The notes below the pieces were generated by a model, which saw only the letters and a list, made by a program, of their open reading frames with translations, had not been told where the DNA came from and did not search any database. Shown one piece after another: positions 63,197-64,000 of a stretch of 64,000 nucleotides of DNA. The stretch is from Acetobacter sicerae. GTDB lineage: Bacteria; Pseudomonadota; Alphaproteobacteria; Acetobacterales; Acetobacteraceae. Made by a program: the position numbers and the translations under genes. Location of the stretch: assembly GCF_011516765.1 (NCBI RefSeq), contig NZ_JAAABN010000008.1, positions 1 through 64,000 of the forward strand, read 5' to 3'. Numbering within the stretch: position 1 is the first letter of the stretch; the number at the start of each line of letters is the position of its first letter.

Positions 63197-64000
63197 GCGC
63201 CGACAGCCTGTGTCTCGGGGCCGATGAGGATGTCGAGCAGCATGGTCCGGTCGATGGCGCCAATGATTTCATTGTTTTCAATGACAGCAAGCGGAAGGGA
63301 GGAGGCATCAAGCTCGCGTGCAAAGGAGATGACCCGGTCTGTCGCATTGACTTCACCGCCAAAGGGGCCAGCGGAAGGAGACGTTGTCATGATGGATCGG
63401 GCAGTAAGAATATGGGCGCGTGGCGCGTCCCGCGTGAAGGCGCGCACGTAATCTGTGGCGGGGCTGACAAGCAGTTCTTCCGCCGTGCCGACCTGTTCGA
63501 CCTGTCCGTCTTTCATGATGGCGATGCGATCCGCAACGCGTACAGCTTCTTCGAAATCATGCGTGATAAAAACAATGGTTTTTTTCAGCATGCCCTGAAG
63601 ACGTATGACCTCGGCCTGCATTTCGCGGCGGATCAAGGGGTCGAGGGCGGAGAACGGTTCATCAAGGAACCACACGTCAGGATCGCCAGCGAGAGAGCGG
63701 GCAATACCGACACGCTGCTGCTGCCCGCCCGACAGCTGGGCGGGAAAACGGTGTTCGCGGCCCTCAAGCCCGACCAGACGGATCATCCGCTGTGCGATTT
63801 CCTCACGTTCCGCGCGCGGTCGCCCCTGAATTTCCAGCGGAAAAGCAACGTTGCCGAGCACCGTAAGGTGTGGCAACAGCGCGAAATGCTGGAAGACCAT
63901 CCCCATCTGGTGACGGTGGATCTGGATCAGATCAGCTTCGGAAAATTCGAAAAGATTCTTGCTTTCAAAGAGGATCTTTCCGGCCGAAGGAGGCGTGAGA
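63193..64000 (-). CDS. ProV-like ABC transporter ATP-binding protein (partial)
   Basis: The gene runs past the right end of the window, so its N-terminus (including Walker A) is missing. Open in frame to the edge (LFESKNLFEFSEADLIQIHR near 63960), it continues MGMVFQHFALLPHLTVLGNV with the Q-loop, then the signature LSGGQQQRVGIARSL, Walker B VWFLDEPFSALDPL and the switch IVFITHDFEEAVRVADRI. The C-terminal 90 residues look like a CBS regulatory domain, as in ProV/OpuAA. It overlaps the permease start by 4 nt and completes the betaine-type transporter. Confidence 0.9.
   Translation of the reverse strand, partial: LTPPSAGKILFESKNLFEFSEADLIQIHRHQMGMVFQHFALLPHLTVLGNVAFPLEIQGRPRAEREEIAQRMIRLVGLEGREHRFPAQLSGGQQQRVGIARSLAGDPDVWFLDEPFSALDPLIRREMQAEVIRLQGMLKKTIVFITHDFEEAVRVADRIAIMKDGQVEQVGTAEELLVSPATDYVRAFTRDAPRAHILTARSIMTTSPSAGPFGGEVNATDRVISFARELDASSLPLAVIENNEIIGAIDRTMLLDILIGPETQAVGA

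Noticed and set aside
1..64000. CRISPR arrays or rRNA genes
   Set aside because: I saw no regularly spaced direct repeats and no rRNA-like sequence.

Overview
The window looks like a chromosomal segment of an alphaproteobacterium, most likely an acetic acid bacterium (Acetobacteraceae). The argS–SPOR–scpA–scpB and DUF3576–leuS–lptE–holA blocks are alphaproteobacterial in arrangement. The Hint-domain surface protein, the SARP-like regulator and a housekeeping GC content near 60% fit acetic acid bacteria. I cannot fix the genus.

1–5 kb is a mobile-element landing zone. It holds an iron-export-type ABC pair (fetAB), decayed fragments (IS3-type OrfA, a frameshifted carboxymuconolactone-decarboxylase-like gene, an MFS efflux fragment), an intact tyrosine integrase, and a 45-nt 3' fragment of initiator tRNA-Met starting at the anticodon loop. 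That fragment has the features of an att site. The C-terminal remnant of a large serine recombinase lies just beyond it. 5–8 kb carries a GT4 glycosyltransferase, a lipocalin-like protein and a divergent LysR regulator.

8–18 kb is core genome: argS, a SPOR protein, scpA and scpB on the plus strand converge on holA, lptE, leuS and a DUF3576 lipoprotein on the minus strand. 18–27 kb holds a SARP/BTAD regulator, a Hint-domain protein, and a complete double-glycine peptide export system: a Cys-rich 132-aa precursor, an HlyD-type adaptor and a C39-peptidase ABC transporter. 27–39 kb has an SbcD/SbcC-like pair, prs, a histidine phosphatase, a CHRD protein, an acuI-like reductase, ridA, a His/Asp/Asn-rich secreted protein, an NmrA-like protein and an OafA-type acyltransferase.

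40–64 kb is an amine-utilisation region. One strand carries mgsA–mgsB–mgsC–gmaS–amtB and the other carries an mgdABCD (soxBDAG-like)–purU–folD operon. Together these match the N-methylglutamate pathway for methylamine with tetrahydrofolate-linked one-carbon oxidation. Two regulators (LysR and XRE-cupin) lie between the arms. A 17-bp inverted repeat (AAGAAWA-N3-TWTTCTT) recurs upstream of three transcription units here, and a separate 23-bp palindrome lies in the LysR/mgdA divergent promoter. Next comes a minus-strand ethanolamine cluster: a ProV-like ATPase (cut by the window end), a tandem-fused permease, eutA, a single-chain EutB–EutC fusion and a LuxR-type regulator. No microcompartment genes are present in the window. 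The region as a whole would release ammonia from methylamine and ethanolamine; that pathway reading is inferred from gene content.
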